In this document: piece after piece, positions 45,733 through 54,000 of the stretch
Numbering within the stretch: the stretch's first letter is position 1
Layout of the letters: the number at the start of each line of letters is the position of its first letter
NCBI GenBank assembly: GCA_013911745.1
Contig: JACESO010000004.1
Span: 1 to 55,422 of the forward strand
Source of the DNA: Sphingobium sp.
GTDB lineage: Bacteria; Pseudomonadota; Alphaproteobacteria; Sphingomonadales; Sphingomonadaceae
Length of the DNA stretch: 55,422 nt
Direction of reading: 5' to 3'
Notes under the pieces: generated by a model
What the model was told of the DNA's origin: nothing
Database searches by the model: none
The model's input: the letters and a program-made list of their open reading frames with translations, nothing else
Position numbers and translations under genes: made by a program

Positions 45733-46764
45733 TTAGCGGGGGCGGGTCCAGAGCGTTGCGGGTCGGGGCACGGCGGCGGGCCAGCGGCGCGCGCGGCCGA
45801 TGATCTGAACGCCGGCACGAGCAACCCATGCCAATTTTTCGTGCTTCGGCGTGACAACTCTGTCGTCCCAAGCCGCCCCGCCACGCCGCGCGACTTCGCG
45901 CGCGATGTCGCCATAGATGCCGGCCGCTGCAAGCACTGCCCACGCAGCCGTGAGCGGCAGCGCGCCTGTGCCGTGCCGCGCGCTTTCCTCATAGGCTGCC
46001 GCCATGTCCGCCAGCTTCCGTCCCAGCACGGTCAGGCGAGGTCGCGCTTCCGCGGTCATCAGGGTAGCGGGCGTCAAAGCCATCTCCGCAAGCCAGTCGG
46101 CGGGCAGATAGCAACGTTCCGCAGCCGCATCCTCGCCAATGTCCCGCGCGATGTTGGCAAGCTGGAACGCCAATCCCAGGTCGCAGGCCCGGTCGAGCGT
46201 CGCCTCATCATCCGGGTCGACGCCCATCAGCACCGCCATCATACAGCCGACCGCTCCCGCCACATGATAGCAATAGCGCAGCAGGTCGCCCTCGCTCTGC
46301 GGCCGCCAGTCCGCCGCATCGAGCGCAAAGCCGTCGATCAGGTCATGCGCATAGCGGGCCGGGATCGCGCATTCCCGCATGACAAGACCGAAACCGTCAA
46401 AGGCAGGGTCGCCAGTCGGCTCCCCTCGCAGCGCCGCATCGGTACGGGCGCGCATGTCCGCGAGGCGGGGGGGGCCGTCAGTCACGCCCGACAGCACGCC
46501 GCCATGATCCTGCCCGTCGGCAATGTCGTCGCACTTGCGGCACCAGGCATAGAGCAGCCAGGCGCGTTCGCGGGTGGTCGGGTCGAACAGCTTCGACGCC
46601 ATGGCAAAGCTCTTGGACCCGCGCGCGATGCTTTCGCGGGCGTGGGCAACGAGGGCGGCGCGGTCGTGGAGCGAGGCGGAGACGGAGACGGTGCCTTGGG
46701 CATAGCCCAACCCTTCGGCGACGGCGCGCGGCGCCGCCCCCGAAGGGTCGAGGCTATCGGTCAA
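45733..46764 (-). CDS. crtB: Phytoene synthase CrtB
   Basis: Joins two geranylgeranyl diphosphates to phytoene. 343 residues. ARESIARGSKSFAMASKLFDP begins the squalene/phytoene synthase fold. The Asp-rich motifs are RKCDDIADG and NIARDIGEDAAAERCYLP. The frame starts at a TTG that overlaps the LOG-gene stop (TTGA), so it is coupled; the first ~35 residues are unconserved-looking and a later start is possible. Last gene of crtY-crtI-LOG-crtB. Confidence 0.92.
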   Translation of the reverse strand: MTDSLDPSGAAPRAVAEGLGYAQGTVSVSASLHDRAALVAHARESIARGSKSFAMASKLFDPTTRERAWLLYAWCRKCDDIADGQDHGGVLSGVTDGPPRLADMRARTDAALRGEPTGDPAFDGFGLVMRECAIPARYAHDLIDGFALDAADWRPQSEGDLLRYCYHVAGAVGCMMAVLMGVDPDDEATLDRACDLGLAFQLANIARDIGEDAAAERCYLPADWLAEMALTPATLMTAEARPRLTVLGRKLADMAAAYEESARHGTGALPLTAAWAVLAAAGIYGDIAREVARRGGAAWDDRVVTPKHEKLAWVARAGVQIIGRARRWPAAVPRPATLWTRPR

Positions 46765-47342
46765 AGCCGGTCCGCTTTCATCGCGAAGATGGTTTCATGC
46801 GGCTGATATGCCGCCATTGCGTCCAGCAGCGCCTCGATACCGTCCGCGTGGATCAGGATGCCGGCATGCTGGGCCCGGATGAAGCCGGAGGCCACCATCT
46901 GCCGATTGAAGCCAATCAGCTGGTCATAGAAGCCCCGGATGTTGAGCAGCCCGACCGGCTTGTTGTGATAACCAAGCTGCGCCCAACTGATCGCTTCCCA
47001 CAATTCGTCCATCGTGCCGACGCCGCCCGGCAAGGTGACGAAACCGTCCGACAGGTCAGTGAACATCTGCTTGCGCTGATGCATCGTCTGCACGACGTGC
47101 AGCTCCGTGCAGCCCTTGTGCGCCACTTCCGCGCCCACCAGCGCTTCGGGAATGACACCGATCACCTCGCCGCCCGCCTCCAGCGCCGCGTCCGCCACCG
47201 CGCCCATCAGGCCAAGCCGCCCGCCGCCATAGACGACGCCGATCCCCCGCTGCGCCAAAGCGCGGCCGACATGCCAGGCCGCGTCGATATAGGTGAGGTC
47301 GGCCGGCGTCGCCGAACCGCAATAAACCGCTAGTCTCTTCAT
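46761..47342 (-). CDS. LOG-family nucleotide phosphoribohydrolase
   Basis: Lonely-guy (TIGR00730) protein of 193 residues: GGGRLGLMGAVADAALEAGGEVIGVIP and LPGGVGTMDELWEAISWAQLG, the PGGxGTxxE motif that binds the ribose-phosphate. The family cleaves cytokinin riboside 5'-monophosphates or AMP; it was once misnamed lysine decarboxylase. It lies between crtI and crtB with no gap (follows the crtI stop directly, overlaps crtB by four bases), so it is made with the carotenoid enzymes. Confidence 0.9.
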   Translation of the reverse strand: MKRLAVYCGSATPADLTYIDAAWHVGRALAQRGIGVVYGGGRLGLMGAVADAALEAGGEVIGVIPEALVGAEVAHKGCTELHVVQTMHQRKQMFTDLSDGFVTLPGGVGTMDELWEAISWAQLGYHNKPVGLLNIRGFYDQLIGFNRQMVASGFIRAQHAGILIHADGIEALLDAMAAYQPHETIFAMKADRL

Positions 47343-48830
47343 TTATATCCTGCCCAGATCGTCCAGCATCAGCGCCGCCGTCGCCTTGGCGCTCCCCACC
47401 ACGCCGGGGATGCCCGCGCCGGGATGGGTGCCGGCCCCTACCAGATAGAGGTTGGGAATGACATCGTCGCGATTATGCGCGCGGAACCAGGCGCTTTGGG
47501 TCAGCAAGGGTTCAAGGCTGAAGGCGCTGCCCTGGTGCGCGGCAAGGTCTCGACCGAAATCGCGGGGGGTGTAGTGGAACCGCGTGACGATGCGCGATCG
47601 AATGTCCGGTATCAGGCGATGCTGGATTTCATCCAGGATGCGCTCTGCATAAGCCGCGCCGAACTGGTCCCAGTCGATCGGCAGCTTGCCCATGTGCGGC
47701 ACAGGCGCCAGCGCATAGAATGTGGAGTACCCATCCGGCGCCATCGACGGATCGGTGACGGTGGGATGATGCAGATAAAGCGAGAAATCCTGCGGCAGCA
47801 CGCCATGGTCATAAATGTCCGTCAGCAACCCTTCATAGCGGGGACCGAACAGGATCATATGATGCGGGATGCCGGGCCAGCTGCCCTTGATGCCGAAATG
47901 CAGTACGAACAGGCTGGGCGACCAGCGCTTGGCGGCGAGCTTCTCGCCCTGCTTTTCTCCGCGTGGATGATGGCCGAGCAGGTCGCGATAGCTGTGCATC
48001 AGGTCGGCGTTCGACGCGATGGCGTCTGCCTCCCCCCGCCAGCCCGAGGCGGTGTGGACGGCCGTCGCCTTGTCGCCATAGGTCTCGATCCGTGTAACGG
48101 CGTCTCCCAGGCGCAACGTGCCGCCCAGCCGCTCGAAATGCGTCGCCATGCCCTGCACCAGACGATTGGTGCCGCCCTTCGCGAACCACACGCCGCCGTC
48201 CTTTTCCAGCTTGTGGATGAGGGCGTAGATCGCGCTGGTCTTCATGGGGTTGCCGCCGACGAGCAGCGTGTGGAAGCTCAGCGCCTCGCGCAGCTTCTCG
48301 CTCTTCACGAAGGAGGACACCATCGAATAGACGGAGCGCCACGCCTGATGCTTCGCCAGCGCAGGGGCCGCCCGGACCATCGACGCAAAGTCCAGGAAGG
48401 CGACATGGCCGAGCTTGCGATAGCCTTCCTCATAGACGGCGGCGGAATAGTCGAGAAACCGTTCATAGCCGGCGACGTCGGCCGGATCGAGCTTCGCGAT
48501 CTCTGCGCGAAGCTGCGCCTCGTTATTCGAATAGTCGAAATTCGTGCCGTCGCGCCAGTTGAGCCGGTAGAAGGGCGACACCGGCATCAACGTCACATCC
48601 TGCGCCATGTCATGGCCAGACAGCCGCCACAGTTCCGCAAGGCAATCGGGATCAGTGACTACGGTCGGCCCCGCGTCGAAGGTGAAGCCGTCCTTTTCCC
48701 ACATATAGGCGCGACCGCCGGGGCGATCCCGCGCTTCGACCAGGGTGGTGGCTATGCCGGCCGACTGGAGCCGGATGGCGAGCGCCAGGCCGCCAAAGCC
48801 TGCACCAATGACGATCGCTGTCCTGTTCAT
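47343..48830 (-). CDS. crtI: Phytoene desaturase CrtI
   Basis: FAD enzyme that desaturates phytoene to lycopene at the membrane. 495 residues. FAD fold AIVIGAGFGGLALAIRLQSAG at residue 5, GRAYMWEKDGFTFDAGPTVVTDP, and the C-terminal bacterial-desaturase signature NLYLVGAGTHPGAGIPGVVGSAKATAALM. The ATG at 48830 shares its G-neighbouring base with the crtY stop (one-base overlap). Confidence 0.94.
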   Translation of the reverse strand: MNRTAIVIGAGFGGLALAIRLQSAGIATTLVEARDRPGGRAYMWEKDGFTFDAGPTVVTDPDCLAELWRLSGHDMAQDVTLMPVSPFYRLNWRDGTNFDYSNNEAQLRAEIAKLDPADVAGYERFLDYSAAVYEEGYRKLGHVAFLDFASMVRAAPALAKHQAWRSVYSMVSSFVKSEKLREALSFHTLLVGGNPMKTSAIYALIHKLEKDGGVWFAKGGTNRLVQGMATHFERLGGTLRLGDAVTRIETYGDKATAVHTASGWRGEADAIASNADLMHSYRDLLGHHPRGEKQGEKLAAKRWSPSLFVLHFGIKGSWPGIPHHMILFGPRYEGLLTDIYDHGVLPQDFSLYLHHPTVTDPSMAPDGYSTFYALAPVPHMGKLPIDWDQFGAAYAERILDEIQHRLIPDIRSRIVTRFHYTPRDFGRDLAAHQGSAFSLEPLLTQSAWFRAHNRDDVIPNLYLVGAGTHPGAGIPGVVGSAKATAALMLDDLGRI

Positions 48831-49972
48831 CAGGCGGGCGGGTTCCACAATGTTCGCATGGCGCTCCTTATGGGGACAGGCGGCTTGCCGCACAAGATGC
48901 GCAAACGATCAGCCGCGGTCGATCGTCCGGCGTAGAAGCGCTGGATGAGGGCAGGGTCGAGCCGATAGAAGCGTTCGAAAATGCGCCAGCGCTGGTCGGG
49001 CACCGCCGCGCCGAACAGCATCCGGCCAAGCATCCGGTAGTAGCCGCCCTTCCGCCAGTGCGCCTTCGCATAGGCCCGCGTGGCGGAGGCCAAGCCATCA
49101 AGCGGCTGATCCGCGAGCCAGAGCGCGAAGCGGGCGGCATCGGGCAGGGAATAGCCGGTCATAGGCTGAAACAGGCCCGCCTTTACCCCGGCGCGCGCAA
49201 CCGAATCATGCTCGGGCCAGTATCGGTCGAAGTCTCCGCCATGGACTACCGGCAGCACGCCCTGCTCGCGATGAACGACGCTCCCCCGCCATCCCCTCTC
49301 TTCCGCATAGGCTGCAATCCTGCGGCCTATGGCGGCGACATCCAGGTCGGGCGAATCGCTATAATAGGTGTCTTCGATGAAGATTGTCCGGTCGTCCCAC
49401 GGCAGCAGGTAGACGAAGCGATATCCGTCGATCTGATCCACCGTGGCATCCATGATGACCGGCCGATCCATCCCATGCGGTTCGGCGCAACGTACGCTAT
49501 GGCCCACGAACTTTTGCCAGCCGCAGCGCAGGGCGCCCAGATCCCCTGCCCCTCGCGCATCGATGACCGCAGCGGCGGCAATATGGCGGCCATCCGCGAG
49601 CTGAACATGACTCGACGACATGTGGGTCACGCGCGCATTGGTCAGCAGCCTTTCGCCCAGCTTGCACCTTAATGAGACAGCGAAGTGGACAGCCGTCACG
49701 CTGTTGTAAGGCGTGCCCAATCGCCGGCTGTGACCGGGAAAATGGACGGCGTGCCCCTGCGGCCAGCGATGGGCAACCAGCGGGTCGACGAGCCAGCGAT
49801 GCGCCTCCGCCACGTCGCCATCGAAGAAGGACCAGATGTGATTGCCGCCCGGCTCCTCGCCCTGCTCGATCAGAAGCAGCCGCACCTCCGGCCGGAGCGC
49901 CGCAAAGGCGAGCGCGATCAGGCCGCCTGAGAGGCCGCCGCCGATGATCGCCAGATCGCGTTCCAAATCCAT
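48830..49972 (-). CDS. crtY: Lycopene beta-cyclase CrtY
   Basis: Cyclises lycopene ends to beta-rings, giving beta-carotene. 380 residues. Dinucleotide fold DLAIIGGGLSGGLIALAFA, RWPQGHAVHFPGHSRRLGTPYNSV, and GLFQPMTGYSLPDAARFALWLAD near the end, all CrtY marks; YRMLGRMLFGAAVPDQRWRIFERFYRL follows. First gene of the carotenoid operon. Only 75 bp separate its ATG from that of the metal sensor, so its promoter must overlap the operator there. Confidence 0.94.
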   Translation of the reverse strand: MDLERDLAIIGGGLSGGLIALAFAALRPEVRLLLIEQGEEPGGNHIWSFFDGDVAEAHRWLVDPLVAHRWPQGHAVHFPGHSRRLGTPYNSVTAVHFAVSLRCKLGERLLTNARVTHMSSSHVQLADGRHIAAAAVIDARGAGDLGALRCGWQKFVGHSVRCAEPHGMDRPVIMDATVDQIDGYRFVYLLPWDDRTIFIEDTYYSDSPDLDVAAIGRRIAAYAEERGWRGSVVHREQGVLPVVHGGDFDRYWPEHDSVARAGVKAGLFQPMTGYSLPDAARFALWLADQPLDGLASATRAYAKAHWRKGGYYRMLGRMLFGAAVPDQRWRIFERFYRLDPALIQRFYAGRSTAADRLRILCGKPPVPIRSAMRTLWNPPA

Positions 49973-50027
49973 GCCATGGTGGTAGGCCGGTGGAGGTCCG
50001 CGATCCACCCTTGTCTTTGGAACATAT

Positions 50028-50049
50028 ATAGTATAGGGGGGTATATTAT
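50028..50049. promoter_or_regulatory. RcnR/FrmR-type G-tract operator
   Basis: ATAGTATA-GGGGGG-TATATTAT: AT-rich half-sites, 7 of 8 positions dyad-symmetric, around a six-G tract, the form bound by RcnR/FrmR proteins. The G-tract (50036-50041) is also the ribosome site of the sensor gene and the right half reaches its ATG at 50048. It lies in the gap shared with crtY. Confidence 0.8.
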
Positions 50050-50320
50050 GCACATTGTGGCGGACAGGGACAAATTGCTTGCGCGGGTTCGGCGCATCGC
50101 CGGTCAGGTCGCGGCTGTCGAACGACAGCTGTCGGGCGACGCTGGTTGTTCGGAAACATTGCAGCTTGTCGCCTCGGTCCGCGGGGCGGTGGGCAGCCTG
50201 ATGGAAGAGTTGATCGAGCAGCATATGCGCGAGCATGTCGCCAGGCCCGGACTGTCCGACGACGCGAGAGCAGCGGCCAGCGAAGAGATGCTGGCGCTGA
50301 TCCGCCGCTACGGGAAATGA
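50048..50320 (+). CDS. dmeR: RcnR/DmeR-like nickel/cobalt sensor
   Basis: CsoR/RcnR-family repressor of 90 residues, all helical. His2, Cys34, His59 and His63 match the His-Cys-His-His metal set of Ni/Co-sensing RcnR; a CsoR copper site would need Cys in the third position. Frame start at the ATG at 50048 inside its own operator, so it is autoregulated. Overlaps the CDF exporter gene by four bases (ATGA). The pair matches dmeRF of rhizobia. Confidence 0.85.
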   Translation: MHIVADRDKLLARVRRIAGQVAAVERQLSGDAGCSETLQLVASVRGAVGSLMEELIEQHMREHVARPGLSDDARAAASEEMLALIRRYGK

Positions 50321-51303
50321 AGGCGATGCACGACCCGCATCATTCCCATGGACATCACCACGATCATGGGCATGACCATGGTCATCCCGAGCACCATGAT
50401 CATAGGTCGGCGGCCGCGGCCTTTGCGGAAGAAAGCCACTATTTCGACCATATCTACCTGGCCGACGGTCATGACCAGAATGAAAAGCGGACCCTCTGGG
50501 TCGTGTGGCTGACAGCGGCCACCATGGTCATCGAGATCGTCTTCGGCTGGCTCAGCGGGTCGATGGCGCTGCTGGCGGACGGCTTTCACATGGCGACCCA
50601 TGCCGGCGCACTGGCCGTGGCGGCGGCGGCCTATCGCTTTGCCCGACGCCATGCCCGGAACCCCCGCTACACCTTCGGCACCGGCAAGGTCGGCGACCTA
50701 GCCGGTTTTGCGTCCGCGCTGCTGCTCGCGCTGACCGCCATCTTCATCGCGGTCGAATCGGGCATCCGGCTGTTTCAGCCGGTCCAGGTCGCGTTCGGGG
50801 AAGCCACGCTGGTCGCCGTCGTCGGCCTGGTCATCAACATCGCCAGCGCCTTCCTGCTGGGCCACGGCCACAGCCATGATGACGGGCATGGCCACAGTCA
50901 CGCGGACAACAACCTGCGCGCGGCCTATATCCATGTCCTGACCGACGCCCTGACATCCGTGCTCGCGATCGGCGCCTTGCTTGCGGGGCGTTATCTGGAC
51001 TGGTGGTGGATGGACCCGGCGGTCGGCCTGCTGGGGGCTGCGGTCATCGCCCGCTGGTCGTGGGGGCTGATGAAGGACACCGCATCCATCCTGCTCGATA
51101 CCGCCGAACCTGTATTGACGGCGGCCGTGCGGCGCGAGGTGGAGACGCAGGGCGCTGTCATTCGCGACCTGCATGTGTGGCGCATAGGGCCACATGCGCA
51201 TGCCGCGATCATCAGCCTTGCACCCGGAGCGGACGGCCCAGCCGTGCGCGCCCGCATCAGCGCCCTGCCCCGGATGGAACATGTGACGGTGGAATGCGGC
51301 TGA
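50317..51303 (+). CDS. dmeF: His-rich CDF metal exporter (DmeF-like)
   Basis: Cation-diffusion facilitator of 328 residues that expels divalent metals, probably Co and Ni. A His-rich N-terminus (about 16 His in residues 5-29), six helices with metal site residues in LLADGFHMATHAGALA (Asp, His) and HVLTDALTSVLAI (His, Asp), a second His-rich loop between TM4 and TM5 (GHGHSHDDGHGHSHADN) and a small C-terminal cytoplasmic domain. Coupled to the sensor by ATGA overlap. Confidence 0.92.
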   Translation: MKAMHDPHHSHGHHHDHGHDHGHPEHHDHRSAAAAFAEESHYFDHIYLADGHDQNEKRTLWVVWLTAATMVIEIVFGWLSGSMALLADGFHMATHAGALAVAAAAYRFARRHARNPRYTFGTGKVGDLAGFASALLLALTAIFIAVESGIRLFQPVQVAFGEATLVAVVGLVINIASAFLLGHGHSHDDGHGHSHADNNLRAAYIHVLTDALTSVLAIGALLAGRYLDWWWMDPAVGLLGAAVIARWSWGLMKDTASILLDTAEPVLTAAVRREVETQGAVIRDLHVWRIGPHAHAAIISLAPGADGPAVRARISALPRMEHVTVECG

Positions 51304-51309
51304 CGCCCC

Positions 51310-51900
51310 TTAAGGTCGCACGTCCCAACGGATCAGGCTGACCTGCCGTGCATCGTCCACCGCAAGCTCGCCGAACGCACCCGTTCGCAGCTTTAGCGCC
51401 CGTAGCGGAAGGCCTGCCGCGACCAAGGCGAAGCGGGCCGCGCCGTTGCTGGTGACGAGCAGGTCGATCCCCTCGCCGCCTTCCGCAAAGAAGGTGCGCC
51501 ATGCCTGTATCCGCGCATCGACATCGACGATCCAGCCGTCCGGCGGAATGGCATGTTCGTCCCAGCGGGTCAGCGCCTCCGCGCCGATCCTGGCAAGGAC
51601 AGCGGCTTCGGGTTGATCCTCGTCCGGCCCATGGTCGATCTCGCTTAGCCAGTCGCATGTGCCGGCGCGCTCGATACCAACAGCCGCCGCGATAGATTGC
51701 GCCGTTTGCCGCGCCCGCTGCAACGGACTGGACAGGATCCGCCGCACCGACAGTTTTCCCTGCGCGAACCATTGGCCGAGTTGCTCCGCCTGGATCCGGC
51801 CCGACTCCACCAAAGGAATGTCGGTGCGCACTCCGACCCGCCGCGCTTGCTCGCCGCTGGCGAAGGTGTTGCCGTGGCGGATGATGAACAGTCGCCGCAT
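51310..51900 (-). CDS. Histidine-phosphatase-fold protein, altered site
   Basis: Phosphoglycerate-mutase-like protein of 196 residues. The phospho-acceptor RHGNT at the N-terminus, SSPLQRARQTA with its Arg and the acid in LSEIDHG are kept. The second catalytic His (normally in a V-S-H-G turn) is Asn, in VTSNGAARF. It may be a weakened phosphatase or a binding protein. It follows kdsB by five bases, so a role in the same surface-sugar pathway is likely. Confidence 0.8.
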   Translation of the reverse strand: MRRLFIIRHGNTFASGEQARRVGVRTDIPLVESGRIQAEQLGQWFAQGKLSVRRILSSPLQRARQTAQSIAAAVGIERAGTCDWLSEIDHGPDEDQPEAAVLARIGAEALTRWDEHAIPPDGWIVDVDARIQAWRTFFAEGGEGIDLLVTSNGAARFALVAAGLPLRALKLRTGAFGELAVDDARQVSLIRWDVRP

Positions 51901-51905
51901 TGTCG

Positions 51906-52715
51906 TTACAGGTTGGGCGTGGGGTCGCCATGGGCGGCGATGAGGGCCTCCACACGCGCGATATCCGCTTCCGTGTCGATCCCGCTACTGTCGAACAACG
52001 GCGGGTCGACCGCCACCGTCGTCACAGGAATCCCCAACTCCAGCAAGCGAAGCTGTTCTAGCCCCTCCAGTTTTTCCAGGCTGGTCGGCGGCGACGCCTC
52101 GAAGCGCCGAAGCGCATCGAGGGCATAGCCATAGAGGCCCACATGCCGCCAAACGGGCGAACGCGGCAGACTGGCACGCAAGGCGTCCTCGTCGCGAATT
52201 GCTGGGATGATCGTTTTGGAAAACCAGAGCGCGCGGCCGTCAGGCGAGCGAGCGCATGTCGTTCCGCTGAAGGGCGATCGCGTCTTGTGGTCGCGCAGCG
52301 CATCAAGCGCCGCCCAATCCAGTCCGATGACCGGGGTCGCGACCTCCGCGCCGGCCTGCAACGCGGCGATGACCGCATCGAGCGCGCCCCTGGGCTGAAA
52401 GGGCGAATCCCCCTGAAGGTTGACGACGAAACGGGGCAGGCGAGACTGCGACAGGGCTGCGGCCAATGCGCGGCCGGAGCCCGTCGCAATGGCGCTTTCG
52501 GTCATGATCGCGGTACAGCCGACCGCCCCGGCATGATCCGCGATTTCCCTGTCGTCGGTCGCCACGACGAGCGCGACGTCGGTTCGTGCATCGATGGCGG
52601 AGCGCGCCATGGCGATGGTGCGATGAAGCAGCGTCCGCCCGGCAATAAGGCGAAGCGGCTTGCGCGGCAGGCGGGACGATCCCGCCCGCGCGGGAATGAC
52701 GACCAGAACGCTCAG
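51906..52715 (-). CDS. kdsB: CMP-Kdo synthetase KdsB, CTG start
   Basis: Activates Kdo-type sugar acids with CTP. From a CTG at 52715 it has 269 residues, the family length: VIPARAGSSRLPRKPLRLIAGRTLL is the nucleotide-binding start, VNLQGDSPFQP the metal and substrate loop, RHVGLYGYALDALRRF and SSGIDTEADIARVE the C-terminal marks. The first ATG (52610) would delete the nucleotide site, so it cannot be the start. The CTG overlaps the kpsF stop as CTGA, in the place of the common ATGA; GGGG lies upstream. Confidence 0.88.
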   Translation of the reverse strand: MSVLVVIPARAGSSRLPRKPLRLIAGRTLLHRTIAMARSAIDARTDVALVVATDDREIADHAGAVGCTAIMTESAIATGSGRALAAALSQSRLPRFVVNLQGDSPFQPRGALDAVIAALQAGAEVATPVIGLDWAALDALRDHKTRSPFSGTTCARSPDGRALWFSKTIIPAIRDEDALRASLPRSPVWRHVGLYGYALDALRRFEASPPTSLEKLEGLEQLRLLELGIPVTTVAVDPPLFDSSGIDTEADIARVEALIAAHGDPTPNL

Positions 52716-53722
52716 GCAACCCCGGCGTGCAGCAGATCATGCATATGCACGGCCCCGACGAGCTTGCCATTGTCGCACACGAAGAGGAGCATGATGTTCT
52801 TTTCATGCATCAGGCGAAGCGCCTCCGACGCCAGTTCTTCAGGGCCAATGGCCAAAGGCGCGGCGGTCATGAAACGTCCTACGGATTCGGTCAGATTCTG
52901 CTTGCCGGTGACGGTCCGGCGCAAGTCGCCATCGGTAAAGGCGCCTATGAGACGGCCATTCCGGTCGACCACCGCCGTCCCCCCAAGCCGCGCCCGGGTC
53001 ATTTCGATCGTGGCGTCCAGCAGCGAGGCATCTTCCCTGACGCTCGGAACGTCGCTTCCTGCGGCCATGAGTTCACGCACCTTGACAAGCTGCGCGCCCA
53101 GACGGCCGTTGGGATGGAATTTGTGGAAATCGTCGGCCGAAAAGCCGCGCATTTCCATCAGCGCAATCGCCAGCGCATCGCCAAAGGCCATTTGCACGGT
53201 CGTCGATGTGGTGGGCGCGAGCGCGTTGGGGCAGGCTTCCTCCACGTCCGGCATCAGCATGCACATGTCGGCGGCGAGCGCCACCGTGCTCTGTTCGCGC
53301 GCGGTCATCGCCGCCAAAGGGATGGCGAACCGCTTGCAATATTGAATGATGGGGCCAAGCTCCGTCGACTCTCCCGAGTGCGACAGCATCAGCACGACAT
53401 CGTCAGGCGTGATCATGCCCAGGTCGCCATGACCCGCATCGGCCGGGTGCAGGAAGATCGCCGGCGTGCCCGTAGAGGTCAAAGTAGCGGTCATCTTGCG
53501 AGCGACGATGCCGCTCTTGCCGATGCCGGTGACGATCACGCGGCCCCGAACGTTCATTATGACGCCGACGACGCGCAGGAAGGTGGCCGAAAATTCCCGG
53601 TCGGCGAATCTCGATTCCAGCGCGTTCAGTCCTGAAGCAGCGATGGAAAGGCTGCGGCAGGCGCTTTCAACGATATGTCCGCCATTGCCAAATGGGATGA
53701 TCTTCGAAGCTGATATCGACAC
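52712..53722 (-). CDS. kpsF: Arabinose-5-phosphate isomerase KpsF/KdsD
   Basis: Isomerises ribulose-5-phosphate to arabinose-5-phosphate, the first step to Kdo. 336 residues: SIS sugar-isomerase domain (RVIVTGIGKSGIVARKMTATLTSTGTPAIFLHPADAGHGDLG, then SHSGES) and two CBS repeats (VREDASLLDATIEMTRARLGGTAVVDRNGRLIGAFTDGDLRR and a second). The GTG at 53722 has AAGGG seven bases upstream. It heads the set with kdsB. Confidence 0.92.
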   Translation of the reverse strand: MSISASKIIPFGNGGHIVESACRSLSIAASGLNALESRFADREFSATFLRVVGVIMNVRGRVIVTGIGKSGIVARKMTATLTSTGTPAIFLHPADAGHGDLGMITPDDVVLMLSHSGESTELGPIIQYCKRFAIPLAAMTAREQSTVALAADMCMLMPDVEEACPNALAPTTSTTVQMAFGDALAIALMEMRGFSADDFHKFHPNGRLGAQLVKVRELMAAGSDVPSVREDASLLDATIEMTRARLGGTAVVDRNGRLIGAFTDGDLRRTVTGKQNLTESVGRFMTAAPLAIGPEELASEALRLMHEKNIMLLFVCDNGKLVGAVHMHDLLHAGVA

Positions 53723-54000
53723 GCGTTTGCCCTTTTTTCCGCATGCGCGACCGGGACACGGTCGTTCAGCGGCGACGGCCATCGGTTGCGATGCGCCGTC
53801 TCTCCTCGTTCCGCGACCCCCCTGGCCAACTCACCCCAGCTGGCCTGACGAACGACTTACGCGCTTTCAGACACTTATGGCAATCCATTTTGCATCCGCG
53901 AGATGACAATATGGCTAGAGCGTTGCATTTGCGCCGCTCTTCGTCGCCAGCCCGAGGGATGAGGGCGATGAACGGAATGATGTGACGGGACGTGCCGAGA
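53723..54000. other. Gap between epimerase and kpsF
   Basis: 278 bp with no convincing gene on either strand. It should hold the kpsF promoter (minus strand); I see only weak -35/-10-like pieces and no terminator. Confidence 0.5.

Noticed and set aside
43968..45992. 674-codon minus-strand frame
   Set aside because: Antisense to glnK-amtB; composition is Asp/Arg/His-rich shadow type.
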